Positions 19,531-27,861 of a stretch of DNA of 36,789 nucleotides are shown here, one piece after another (positions within the stretch are counted from its first letter, which is position 1; each line of letters opens with the position of its first letter). The notes below the pieces were generated by a model. The model was not told the origin of the DNA, ran no database searches, and saw only the letters and a program-made list of their open reading frames with translations. Made by a program: the position numbers and the translations under genes. The DNA comes from Pseudomonadota bacterium. Its GTDB lineage: Bacteria > Pseudomonadota > Gammaproteobacteria > Xanthomonadales > Rhodanobacteraceae. Location of the stretch: positions 1-36,789 of the forward strand of contig JAJXWU010000039.1 of assembly GCA_021781425.1 (NCBI GenBank). Reading direction: 5' to 3'.

Positions 19531-21939
19531 TTAGCGCCGGGGCTGTAATTCCAGCGTGTACTTCGTCGCGCCGGGCAGGAACGGCATCGCCTTGCCCGCC
19601 GCCCAGGCCGCGTCGCCGGCGCCGTAGAAGGGGCTCAGCGGGTTGTCGCTCTGGCCACCGGGCATGTGGAAATAGCCGTACTCCTCGTGACCCGGTTCCA
19701 CCGCGAAACGTTCCGAGGCGCCGAAGCTCGCCGCCTGCACACGCGGCATGTTGATGTCGCCGGGCAGTTCTCGGCGCGGCATGTCGAGCAGCCAGCCGAG
19801 TCTGGGCAGCGCAACGCTGAGCGGATGGCGGATGTTCGTCTTCGTGACCTCGCCCCAGTTGCGCTTGGCGATACCGCCAGGCATCGCCGCCAGACGCGTG
19901 CCGACGCGCTCGGCACAGCGTTGCAGCAGATCGTCCCAGTTCGTGTAGCCGGGCGGCAGCAGATTCGGCGGACGATGCAGCAGGATATCGTCGACCAATG
20001 TTTCGGCCTGACCCAGCTTGGGTAGTTTGAAATCCGGATACCGGGCGCGCACCGCTGCGGCGAAGCCGTCAAGCACGGTGTCGACGACTTCCTGCCGGAA
20101 ATCGTGCGCAAGCCGGTAACCGACCGAGGCCGGGTCGGCGCGATCGTTCCAGTCGTTTGTATATTTTTTCATGTCGGCGAACGCTGCGGTGTCGCCGGCC
20201 TTCGCCAGCACCTTGCCGAGCAGCGCGTGCCAGTTACGCATGAGCAGGGCGCGGTCGTCGAGCTGGATCGCGAGCATGTCGTCGGGCGTGAATTGTGTTT
20301 TCGCCCTGAGGTCGTCGCGGATCTGGCGCGCACGCGCGCCGAAGTCGTAGCCGCCGTCGCCAAGTTTGGCGTAGTCGGGACTTTCCCAGTCCAGCGTGCG
20401 CGCGTTCGCGGTCCAGAGGCGCTGCCAGGGCGGATTCGGCAGGCGCGGATAGTCGGCCGCTGCCAGCCAGCCATTCCAGCCGGTATCGGGCTGGCTCCAG
20501 TCGCAGGGCAACAGCGGATCGCAGGTGCCCTCGCGTTTCGGAATCTTCCCGGCGATGGTCCAGGCGATGTTGCCGGCGCGGTCGCCGACGACGAAATTCT
20601 GTGCCGGCATGCCGGCGGCATTGGCGATGTCCATTGCCTCATCCACGGTTTCGGCCGTGTCCATGCGTGCGAATTGCATGTTCACCCCGCCGGGCTCGAT
20701 CGCCGTCCAGGCCAACGCGAGTGGCGTGCCGTCGGTGTCCTTGGCCAGGGCGTCCTTGCCGAGAATCGGCCCCCACTGCGTATCGCGCAGCTCGAGCTTC
20801 AGGTCCGGCGCATTGTGGACTTTGATGATTTGTGTACTTTCCTGCAACGGTTTCCAGCCGTCGGCGGTCTGGTAGCGCGTCGGGTCCTCGGGATCGAGAT
20901 CGACACGCACCCAGTCCATCCAGTCGCCGTAGCTGTTGCTGAAACCCCAGGCGACGTGGCGGTTGCTGCCGGCGACGAGCGCGGGCAGGCCGGGCAGGGT
21001 GACGCCGATCAAATCGACGATTTGGCCGGCTCGGCGCGGATTCGGATATTCGATGCGCGCGCGGAACCAGATGTTGGGCACGCGCAGCGGCAGGTGCATG
21101 TCGTCGGCGACGAGCGCGGCGTGCGTGGCGGTGAGCGCGCCGTTGACGGCGAAGCCGTTGCTGCTGGCTGGCGCCGTGTTCTCCGCGCGCGGCGGCGGGT
21201 AATGCAGCAGTTTCGGATCGAGCTTGCGAAGATCGATATCCTCGGCGCCGGGCAAGTCCGGGTAGCCCATCGGCGGGCCCGTCAGCGGCGCATCCCACGG
21301 CCCGCCCGAGGCGGACAGGAATTTGTATACCTTTTCTCCAAGCGCGGCCTTGACCTGCATGAATGCGGTTTCGCGCGCATTGTCCGCGCCGTTGAGGTTG
21401 AAGAACATCGCGTCGATGGCGAGGATGCTGTCGGCGTCGCTCCACGGCGCGGGTTTCTCGCCGAGCAGCCAGTATTCCCAGGGGCGCGAGGACAGAGCGG
21501 CGAGTCCGGCATTGACGCCGTCGCGATACGCGTCGAGCGTCGCGCGTTCGTCCGGGGCAAGCGCGGCGAGAATGTGCTGCGCGCGCTCGCGCATGCGGAA
21601 CGGGCGGTGCAGCTTGTCCTGATCGATGGCGGCGCTGCCGACGAGTTCGGCGAGTTCGCCGGCAGCCATGCGCCGCATCAGATCCATCTCGAAGAAGCGT
21701 TCCTGCGCGTGCGCGAAGCCGAGTGCGAACATCGCGTCGTTGCGGCTTTGCGCATGGATCGTGACGACGCCGAGCGCGTCGCGTTCGATGGCGATATCCG
21801 CATGAATTTCCGAAAGGGTACGCGTGCCGTCGAGTTGCGCCAGACTGCCACGCAGCAGCAGCCAGGCCGCTACGAGGAGCGCGGCGACGAGAATGATCAA
21901 CGCGCCGGCGATGCGCCGAAGGCGTTTGCAACATTTCAT
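19531..21939 (-). CDS. Penicillin acylase family (Ntn-hydrolase) protein, membrane-anchored or secreted
   Basis: IERDALGVVTIHAQSRNDAMFALGFAHAQERFFEMDLMRRMAAGELAELVG; SSNGFAVNGALTATHAALVADDMHLPLRVPNIWF (catalytic Ser region); N-terminal hydrophobic segment. Confidence 0.92.
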   Translation of the reverse strand: MKCCKRLRRIAGALIILVAALLVAAWLLLRGSLAQLDGTRTLSEIHADIAIERDALGVVTIHAQSRNDAMFALGFAHAQERFFEMDLMRRMAAGELAELVGSAAIDQDKLHRPFRMRERAQHILAALAPDERATLDAYRDGVNAGLAALSSRPWEYWLLGEKPAPWSDADSILAIDAMFFNLNGADNARETAFMQVKAALGEKVYKFLSASGGPWDAPLTGPPMGYPDLPGAEDIDLRKLDPKLLHYPPPRAENTAPASSNGFAVNGALTATHAALVADDMHLPLRVPNIWFRARIEYPNPRRAGQIVDLIGVTLPGLPALVAGSNRHVAWGFSNSYGDWMDWVRVDLDPEDPTRYQTADGWKPLQESTQIIKVHNAPDLKLELRDTQWGPILGKDALAKDTDGTPLALAWTAIEPGGVNMQFARMDTAETVDEAMDIANAAGMPAQNFVVGDRAGNIAWTIAGKIPKREGTCDPLLPCDWSQPDTGWNGWLAAADYPRLPNPPWQRLWTANARTLDWESPDYAKLGDGGYDFGARARQIRDDLRAKTQFTPDDMLAIQLDDRALLMRNWHALLGKVLAKAGDTAAFADMKKYTNDWNDRADPASVGYRLAHDFRQEVVDTVLDGFAAAVRARYPDFKLPKLGQAETLVDDILLHRPPNLLPPGYTNWDDLLQRCAERVGTRLAAMPGGIAKRNWGEVTKTNIRHPLSVALPRLGWLLDMPRRELPGDINMPRVQAASFGASERFAVEPGHEEYGYFHMPGGQSDNPLSPFYGAGDAAWAAGKAMPFLPGATKYTLELQPRR

Positions 21940-21952
21940 TTTTGGCTGACCC

Positions 21953-24193
21953 TCAAGCCGTCGTTTCGATTCGGTCCACGTGCCGGAATCCGCGCGGCAG
22001 CTTGCCGCCGCGCTGGGCGCGGTTGCCGTTGTATTCGACCAGGTCCGCCCACGTGAGGATCAACTTGCGCGCACCCGCCCACAGCGTGACCTCGCCGCGG
22101 CTTTCCGCCACCACGGCGATGCCGACGGTACGTTCGCCTTCGACGAGCTTCGTCCGCGGAATTTCGATCAGTTTGTTGCCCTTGCCGCCATTGTCGAGTT
22201 CGGGAAGTTCGGCGACCGAGAACATCAGCAGGTGTCCGGCATTGGTGGCGACCACGAGGCGGTCGCGCGCCGGATCGTTCAGGTACGCGGGCGCGAGCAC
22301 GTGCGCGTTGTCGTCGACGTTGATGAGCTGTTTGCCGGCTTTCTTGTTGGCGAGCAGCGCCTCGAATGTGGTGACGAAGCCGTAGCCGAAGTCGGTGGCG
22401 AGCACGAGCTTGTTGGCCGGGTCTGCAATCGCCATGGCCTCGAAGTGTGCGCCTGGCGCGGGCGTGAAGCGGCCGGTCAGCGGCTCGCCATTGCCGCGCG
22501 CGGACGGCAAGGTGTGTGCCGGCGTGGAGTAGCTGCGTCCGGACGAATCGATAAACGCGACATTTTGTGTAGTTTTACCTTTTGCCGCATCACGGAAAGC
22601 GTCGCCATCGCGGTAGCCGAGCGCTGCGGCATCCACGTCGTGGCCCTTGGCCGCGCGCACCCAGCCTTTCTCCGACAGCACGACGGTGATCGGTTCGCTC
22701 GCGACCAATGCGGATTCGTCCAGCGCCTGCGCGACTTCGCGCTCGACGATCGGCGCGCGGCGCTTGTCGCCGTGCTTCTCGGCGTCGGCACTGAGTTCGT
22801 CCTTGATCAGCAGTTTCAATTTCGCCGGCGACTTGAGCATGACCGCGATGCGCGCGCGTTCCTCTTCGAGCATGTCGCGTTCGGCGTTGAGCTTCATTTC
22901 CTCCAGTCGCGCGAGCTGACGCAGGCGCGTTTCCAGGATGTAGTCGGCCTGATCTTCGCTTAGCTGGAAGCGCTTGATGAGCACGGGTTTCGGCTCATCT
23001 TCCGTGCGCACGATGCGGATCACCTCGTCCAGGTTCAGGAACGCGATGCGCAGGCCTTCGAGCAGGTGCAGGCGGCGTTCGACTTTCTCCAGCCGATGCT
23101 CCAGGCGCCGCGTTACCGTGTCGGTACGAAACGCGAGCCATTCAACAAGAATCTGTTTCAGGTTCTTTACCTGCGGCTTGCCGTCGAGACCGATCAGGTT
23201 GAGATTGACGCGGTAGCTGCGTTCGAGGTCCGTGGTCGCGTTGAGATGCTGCATCATCTCGTCCAGGTCCACGCGGTTGCTGCGCGGAATCAGCACCAGC
23301 CGCACCGGATTTTCGTGATCGGATTCGTCGCGCACGTCTTCGAGCATCGGCAACTTCTTCGCGCGCATCTGCTCGGCGATTTGCGCAATGATTTTCTCGC
23401 CAGACACCTGATACGGCAGCGCCGTGATGACGACGTTGCCGTTCTCGTGCTTGTACACCGCACGGCAGCGCACGGAACCGTTGCCGGTCGCGTACAGCGC
23501 GTGCAGGTCGCGCTTGGGCGTGATGATCTCGGCCCTGGTCGGAAAATCCGGGCCTTTCACGTGGCGGCACAGTTCGGCGACGCTGGCCTCAGGTTCGTCG
23601 AGCAGGTGGATGCAGGCGCTCGCCACTTCGCGCAGGTTGTGCGGCGGAATGTCGGTGGCCATGCCGACAGCAATACCCGTTGAGCCGTTGAGCAGCACGT
23701 GCGGCACGCGCGCCGGCAACCAGATCGGCTCCTTCAGCGTGCCGTCGAAATTCGGCGTGAAGTCGACCGTGCCCATGCCGAGTTCGTCGAGGAGCAGGCC
23801 CGCGATCGGGGTCAGCCGCGATTCGGTATAGCGCATCGCGGCGAAAGATTTGGGATCGTCCTGCGAGCCGAAATTGCCTTGTCCATCGATCAGCGTGTAG
23901 CGGTAAGAGAACGGCTGTGCCATCAGCACCATCGCCTCGTAGCAGGCCGAATCGCCGTGCGGATGGAACTTGCCGATCACGTCGCCGACCGTGCGCGCGG
24001 ATTTCTTTGGCTTGGCACCTGCATCAAGTCCCAATTCGCTCATCGAATACACGATGCGGCGCTGTACCGGTTTGAGCCCGTCGCCGATGAAGGGCAGGGC
24101 GCGGTCGAGCACGACGTACATCGAATAGTCGAGGTAGGCGCGCTCGGCGTACTCCTTGAGCGGGATCTGTTCGTAACTGGCTTGCAGGTTCAT
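21953..24193 (-). CDS. parC: DNA topoisomerase IV subunit A
   Basis: [87 protein letters not shown] (active site and QRDR follow). Confidence 0.97.
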   Translation of the reverse strand: MNLQASYEQIPLKEYAERAYLDYSMYVVLDRALPFIGDGLKPVQRRIVYSMSELGLDAGAKPKKSARTVGDVIGKFHPHGDSACYEAMVLMAQPFSYRYTLIDGQGNFGSQDDPKSFAAMRYTESRLTPIAGLLLDELGMGTVDFTPNFDGTLKEPIWLPARVPHVLLNGSTGIAVGMATDIPPHNLREVASACIHLLDEPEASVAELCRHVKGPDFPTRAEIITPKRDLHALYATGNGSVRCRAVYKHENGNVVITALPYQVSGEKIIAQIAEQMRAKKLPMLEDVRDESDHENPVRLVLIPRSNRVDLDEMMQHLNATTDLERSYRVNLNLIGLDGKPQVKNLKQILVEWLAFRTDTVTRRLEHRLEKVERRLHLLEGLRIAFLNLDEVIRIVRTEDEPKPVLIKRFQLSEDQADYILETRLRQLARLEEMKLNAERDMLEEERARIAVMLKSPAKLKLLIKDELSADAEKHGDKRRAPIVEREVAQALDESALVASEPITVVLSEKGWVRAAKGHDVDAAALGYRDGDAFRDAAKGKTTQNVAFIDSSGRSYSTPAHTLPSARGNGEPLTGRFTPAPGAHFEAMAIADPANKLVLATDFGYGFVTTFEALLANKKAGKQLINVDDNAHVLAPAYLNDPARDRLVVATNAGHLLMFSVAELPELDNGGKGNKLIEIPRTKLVEGERTVGIAVVAESRGEVTLWAGARKLILTWADLVEYNGNRAQRGGKLPRGFRHVDRIETTA

Positions 24194-24266
24194 CGGGCGG
24201 CTTGAAATCACGGCAACGAATCAAGCCGCTATTGTGCCGGAAAAGCCGCGGATGATGCACGGTGAT

Positions 24267-25385
24267 TCAGCGTGGTGCGTGGTAGCCGCCCGGTACGCCG
24301 CGCGGGCTGAGCACGAGTTGCCAGAGCTGGTTGCGGCGCGCGCGGAACACGGCGGCGGAGGCGGAAAGATAAAAGCGCCACATGCGGCGGAAACGTTCGT
24401 CGTAACGATCTTGCAAACGCGGCCACGCAGCATCGAAGTTCGTGCGCCAGGCCATCAGGGTGCGGTCGTAGTCGGCGCCGAAGTTGTGCCAGTCCTCGAT
24501 GACGAACAGGTGTTCGCCCGCGACGGCAATCTGTTCGGCCGAGGGCAACATGGAGTTGGGAAAAATATACTTCGCGATCCAGGGGTCGGTGCGGTTTGAG
24601 GACACGTTGCTGCCGATGCAGTGCAGCAGCGCCAGACCGTCGTCGGCAAGACAACGGTGCTTGACTTCGAAATAGGCGCGGTAGTTCTTCAGCCCGACAT
24701 GCTCGAACATGCCGATGGAAAAAATGCGATCGAATTTCTCGTCGAGCGCGCGGTAATCCTGCACGCGGATTTCGATGGGCAGGCCCTTGCACAGCGCACG
24801 CGCGAACTCGGCCTGTTCGTGCGATACGGTAACGCCCACTCCCGACACGCCGTAGCGCTCGGCGGCGAATTTCAGTGCCTCGCCCCAGCCACAGCCGATG
24901 TCGAGTACACGCATGCCCGGTTGCAGCATGAGCTTGCGGCAGACCAGGTCGAGCTTGGCTTCCTGTGCGGCGTCGAGGTCCGCGGCGTCTTTCCAGTAGC
25001 CGCAGGAATATACCAGGCGCTTGCCGAGCATGGCCTTGAACAGATCATTGCCGAGATCGTAATGGCGTTCGCCGATCACATACGCGCGGCGGCCGCGTTG
25101 CAGGTTGAGCAGGCTGGACTTGAACCACAACCAGACATCGTCGATGCCGTGAACTTGCTCATCCAGACGTGCGGCGAGCAGACGGAACAGGAAACCGTCT
25201 AGGTCGTCCGCATTCCACCAGCCGTCCATGTACGACTCGCCCAGGCCGAGCGAGCCATGCGCGATCACGCGATGGAAAAAATGCTCGTTGTGGATTTGCG
25301 GATCGCTGGCCTGCGGGCCGCCGATAGCCAGACCGGCTTGCGTGAGCAAACCTTCGATGCGGCGCTGAGCCGAGGAACCGCGCAT
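24267..25385 (-). CDS. cfa: Cyclopropane-fatty-acyl-phospholipid synthase
   Basis: ERHYDLGNDLFKAMLGKRLVYSCGYWKDAADLDAAQEAKLDLVCRKLMLQPGMRVLDIGCGWGEALKFAAERYGVSGVGVTVSHEQ. Confidence 0.96.
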   Translation of the reverse strand: MRGSSAQRRIEGLLTQAGLAIGGPQASDPQIHNEHFFHRVIAHGSLGLGESYMDGWWNADDLDGFLFRLLAARLDEQVHGIDDVWLWFKSSLLNLQRGRRAYVIGERHYDLGNDLFKAMLGKRLVYSCGYWKDAADLDAAQEAKLDLVCRKLMLQPGMRVLDIGCGWGEALKFAAERYGVSGVGVTVSHEQAEFARALCKGLPIEIRVQDYRALDEKFDRIFSIGMFEHVGLKNYRAYFEVKHRCLADDGLALLHCIGSNVSSNRTDPWIAKYIFPNSMLPSAEQIAVAGEHLFVIEDWHNFGADYDRTLMAWRTNFDAAWPRLQDRYDERFRRMWRFYLSASAAVFRARRNQLWQLVLSPRGVPGGYHAPR

Positions 25386-25418
25386 GACCGATCAGGCTAG
25401 CACGATGTGCGGCCGATC

Positions 25419-25745
25419 TCAGGTCTGCCCCGGTTCGATCTCGCCGAACTGCGCCGGCAGGCATGCGTAAAACAGGTGAACGTTCTGCGTATGCAGGGCG
25501 GCGATCAACGCGTCGGCTTCGGCCTCGCCGGCGATGAACTCGACCAGCACCGGCACGTCGCCGGCGAGTTCGAAGAAGTGCTGTTCGTGCAGACGCCCGT
25601 GACGGCCGAATCCGGCGATGGCGCGAAACGCCGAGCCGCCGTGGATGCCGCGAGCCTTGGCGAATTCCAGCAGCCATTCGTACATCAGCGTGCTGCCGTG
25701 CTTGCGGTTCTCGTAGGTGTAAAAACGCAGATGGATGCCTTGCAT
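25419..25745 (-). CDS. DUF190 family protein (fluoride-cassette partner)
   Basis: GIHLRFYTYENRKHGSTLMYEWLLEFAKARGIHGGSAFRAIAGFGRHGRLHEQHFFELAGDVPVLVEFIA is typical DUF190; directly downstream of crcB. Confidence 0.9.
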   Translation of the reverse strand: MQGIHLRFYTYENRKHGSTLMYEWLLEFAKARGIHGGSAFRAIAGFGRHGRLHEQHFFELAGDVPVLVEFIAGEAEADALIAALHTQNVHLFYACLPAQFGEIEPGQT

Positions 25746-25754
25746 GGGAGGCCC

Positions 25755-26141
25755 TCAGGCGCGGAAAAGGAAACGCATCAGAAAAATTCCCGCCAGCGTC
25801 ATCGCCAGCGAGCCGAACAGGTGCACGGAAATGGTCGCGACCGCCCAGGCATATTGCTGGCGCAGGAACAAGGTCACGGTTTCGGCGGAGAAAGTGGAGA
25901 ACGTGGTCAGACCGCCACAGAAGCCGGTGGTGACGAACAGGCGCAACTCCGGCGACAGGCTCTGGAATTGCCCGAAAATGCCGAGCGCGGCGCCGACGAT
26001 GAAGCCGCCGAGCAGATTGGCAGCGAGCGTGCCCAGCGGCAGAGTCGGCAGCAGCGGGTTGAACCAGATGCCGAACAGCCAGCGCAGCACCGCACCGGCG
26101 AAGGCGCCGATGCCGACGGAAAACACGGATATGAAGTTCAT
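25755..26141 (-). CDS. crcB: Fluoride-selective channel CrcB/FluC
   Basis: GAFAGAVLRWLFGIWFNP...LPLGTLAANLLGGFIVGAALGIFGQF...LRLFVTTGFCGGLTTFSTFSAETVTLF. Confidence 0.97.
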   Translation of the reverse strand: MNFISVFSVGIGAFAGAVLRWLFGIWFNPLLPTLPLGTLAANLLGGFIVGAALGIFGQFQSLSPELRLFVTTGFCGGLTTFSTFSAETVTLFLRQQYAWAVATISVHLFGSLAMTLAGIFLMRFLFRA

Positions 26142-26145
26142 AAAT

Positions 26146-26171
26146 CTCCCGGAGCGGATCGATTCCGGAAG
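26146..26171 (-). promoter_or_regulatory. Candidate SD-sequestering hairpin upstream of crcB
   Basis: Minus strand CUUCCGG (26171-26165) can pair with CCGGGAG (26152-26146, contains the SD) with one G-U; crcB ATG starts at 26141. Confidence 0.5.
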
Positions 26172-26248
26172 TTTGCGTTTGCGCGCGGAGAACGCCGCGA
26201 GAGTGGTTCGTGGCGACGCCTGCGGGCATCCGGTTTCCGGATACTCAA

Positions 26249-26295
26249 GCAGGCATCATCAGCCTTGCGGCGGTTAAAGGAGGAATGCCATCTCC
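26249..26295 (-). ncRNA. Fluoride riboswitch (crcB motif) aptamer
   Basis: Minus strand GGAGAUGGCAUUCCUCCUUUAACCGCCGCAAGGCUGAUGAUGCCUGC. P1 GGAG/CUCC, GCC-GCAA-GGC hairpin, pseudoknot GGCAU/AUGCC all present; conserved GAUGG and GGCUGAUG segments; located upstream of crcB. Confidence 0.93.
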
Positions 26296-26308
26296 CTGCG
26301 ACGGTGCC

Positions 26309-26339
26309 AGCATAGCGCGGCCGCCCGTGGTGATGTCAA
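26309..26339 (-). promoter_or_regulatory. Candidate sigma70 promoter driving the fluoride riboswitch
   Basis: Minus strand TTGACA (26339-26334) -N19- TATGCT (26314-26309), just upstream of the aptamer 5' end at 26295. Confidence 0.6.
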
Positions 26340-26344
26340 GCGCC

Positions 26345-26581
26345 TCAACCGGCACTGCCGGCGCCGAGCAGCGCCTTGAGCAGGGCCAGCACTTCTTCCT
26401 TGGTGCCCATCACCGAGATGTGATGTTCGCGCGGAATTCCAGCGCCGATGCTTACGGCGTAGCCCTGGCCGGCGTCGTTGCCGTCGTCGTCGAGGCGCGG
26501 ATAGGTTTCCACCTTGCCCACGTAGACGATGCTGTTGGCGTCGATGTAGCGCCCGTCGGGAAGTTTCAGCCAGCGTTGCAT
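26345..26581 (-). CDS. Small uncharacterised protein
   Basis: 78 aa, MQRWLKLPDGRYIDANSIVYVGKVETYPRLDDDGNDAGQGYAVSIGAGIPREHHISVMGTKEEVLALLKALLGAGSAG; sensible composition, same strand and close to upstream genes. Confidence 0.7.
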   Translation of the reverse strand: MQRWLKLPDGRYIDANSIVYVGKVETYPRLDDDGNDAGQGYAVSIGAGIPREHHISVMGTKEEVLALLKALLGAGSAG

Positions 26582-26608
26582 GGTTTTTCCCTCGCTTTGG
26601 CGCGCAGG

Positions 26609-27082
26609 CTATCCGCAGCAAGCCTCGCGTGCAAGCGGCAAAAGCTCGCGTCCGGCCAGCCAGGCGCGGGCGTCCTCCGCGTCGCGCTCGAACCAGGCGC
26701 GCGCCGAACCCAGGCGAAAGCTGTAACCCCAGGCATCCATGTCGGCCATCAGGCGCGCGCTGCCGACGCCGGGCAGTTCGGCGGCGAGCAGGATCTGCAG
26801 ATAACAGGCGGCGTCTTCCTCCGCCTGCGATTCGCTGGCGTCGGTATGGATCAATGTGCGCCGCTGCGTCGGCGCCACGATCAGGTGACAGGTTTCATGC
26901 AGCAGCGAATGCACCGGCGTATCGGCGCGAGCGTAAACGCTGCCGCCGATGATGCCGGCCTCGGGTTCGCCCCAGTAACTGCCGGGAATCGGCGCGCCAT
27001 CGGCGATGGGAACCAAGGTCAATCCGTAGCGTCGCAGCAGTCTTTCCGCCGCGCCGGGTGCGAGATCGGCGAGGTACAGCAC
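26609..27082 (-). CDS. Uncharacterised HExxH-containing protein (putative zincin-like fold)
   Basis: VHSLLHETCHLIVAPTQRR contains HETCH; downstream ESQAEEDAACYLQILLA offers acidic metal-ligand candidates. Confidence 0.75.
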   Translation of the reverse strand: MLYLADLAPGAAERLLRRYGLTLVPIADGAPIPGSYWGEPEAGIIGGSVYARADTPVHSLLHETCHLIVAPTQRRTLIHTDASESQAEEDAACYLQILLAAELPGVGSARLMADMDAWGYSFRLGSARAWFERDAEDARAWLAGRELLPLAREACCG

Positions 27083-27089
27083 GCGAGGG

Positions 27090-27692
27090 TCAGTACGTCG
27101 TGCCGGTGCGCGCAGCCGCGGCCTGCGGTACGGGTGTGCGTTCTATCAACCAAGGTTGTTTCGGCAAGCCTTTCGCGTAAGTGTCGCGGACAAAGGCGTG
27201 ACTGCACAATTCCTTGACCAGCAAGGACACGCGCTTGCCGACGCCGGGCATCACCTGTTGGCCGGCCTCCTGGAAGCCCCAGGTACCGTGGAACAGCACC
27301 GAGACGTCATCGCGCGGTTCGAGAAATACCTCGCAGGCGAGCAGGGGCGCGCGTACCTCTGCAAAACTGGTGACGTCGGCGTAGAAAATGCGTCCGAGAC
27401 CCAGGCCGCGGTAGGGGCGGGCGATGACGATGCGGTCGATGTAGAGGAATCCGGGATAGCGTTCGCGGAACCAGAGAAAATTCGGACTCGCGTAATCGGC
27501 GTCCTCGCGCAAGGCGATCAAGAATCCGGCGGCGTGTCCGTCGATTTCGGCGACGCGGAAATAGGCGGCATTGTGTTCCAGTACGCGCAATTGCGTCATA
27601 TCCAGCGGCAGTATCGTCGGACCCGCGGCGTTGTTGAGCGCAAGCACCGCATCCAGATCGTGCGCCTGCACGTCGCGGATCGTCAGCGTCAT
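27090..27692 (-). CDS. GNAT family N-acetyltransferase
   Basis: MTLTIRDVQAHDLDAVLALNNAAGPT...FLYIDRIVIARPYRGLGLGRIFYADVTSFAEVRA (motif A RGLGLGR). Confidence 0.87.
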   Translation of the reverse strand: MTLTIRDVQAHDLDAVLALNNAAGPTILPLDMTQLRVLEHNAAYFRVAEIDGHAAGFLIALREDADYASPNFLWFRERYPGFLYIDRIVIARPYRGLGLGRIFYADVTSFAEVRAPLLACEVFLEPRDDVSVLFHGTWGFQEAGQQVMPGVGKRVSLLVKELCSHAFVRDTYAKGLPKQPWLIERTPVPQAAAARTGTTY

Positions 27693-27861
27693 CGTTTGTC
27701 CCTCCGGCCCGGTATGGCGCGAATCGTCGTCCGCGCCTTCGTATGAGCGTCATTATCGCACGCGCTGCGCGGCAACGGCATGGCCTTTGCGTGGCATTCC
27801 GGTTAAGACTGCGTGACTTCCCGCAGGTTGCGCGAAGCACGGCGCGGCTTATGATGCGCGC

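Noticed and set aside
20104-22056. 650-aa plus-strand ORF antisense to the penicillin acylase gene
   Set aside because: Val/Arg/Gly/Asp-rich complement of the true minus-strand Ntn-hydrolase; no RBS or recognisable domain.
23920-24020. ParC QRDR checked for quinolone-resistance substitutions
   Set aside because: Reads [15 protein letters not shown] with the usual Ser and Glu at the key positions, so no resistance-type change is visible.
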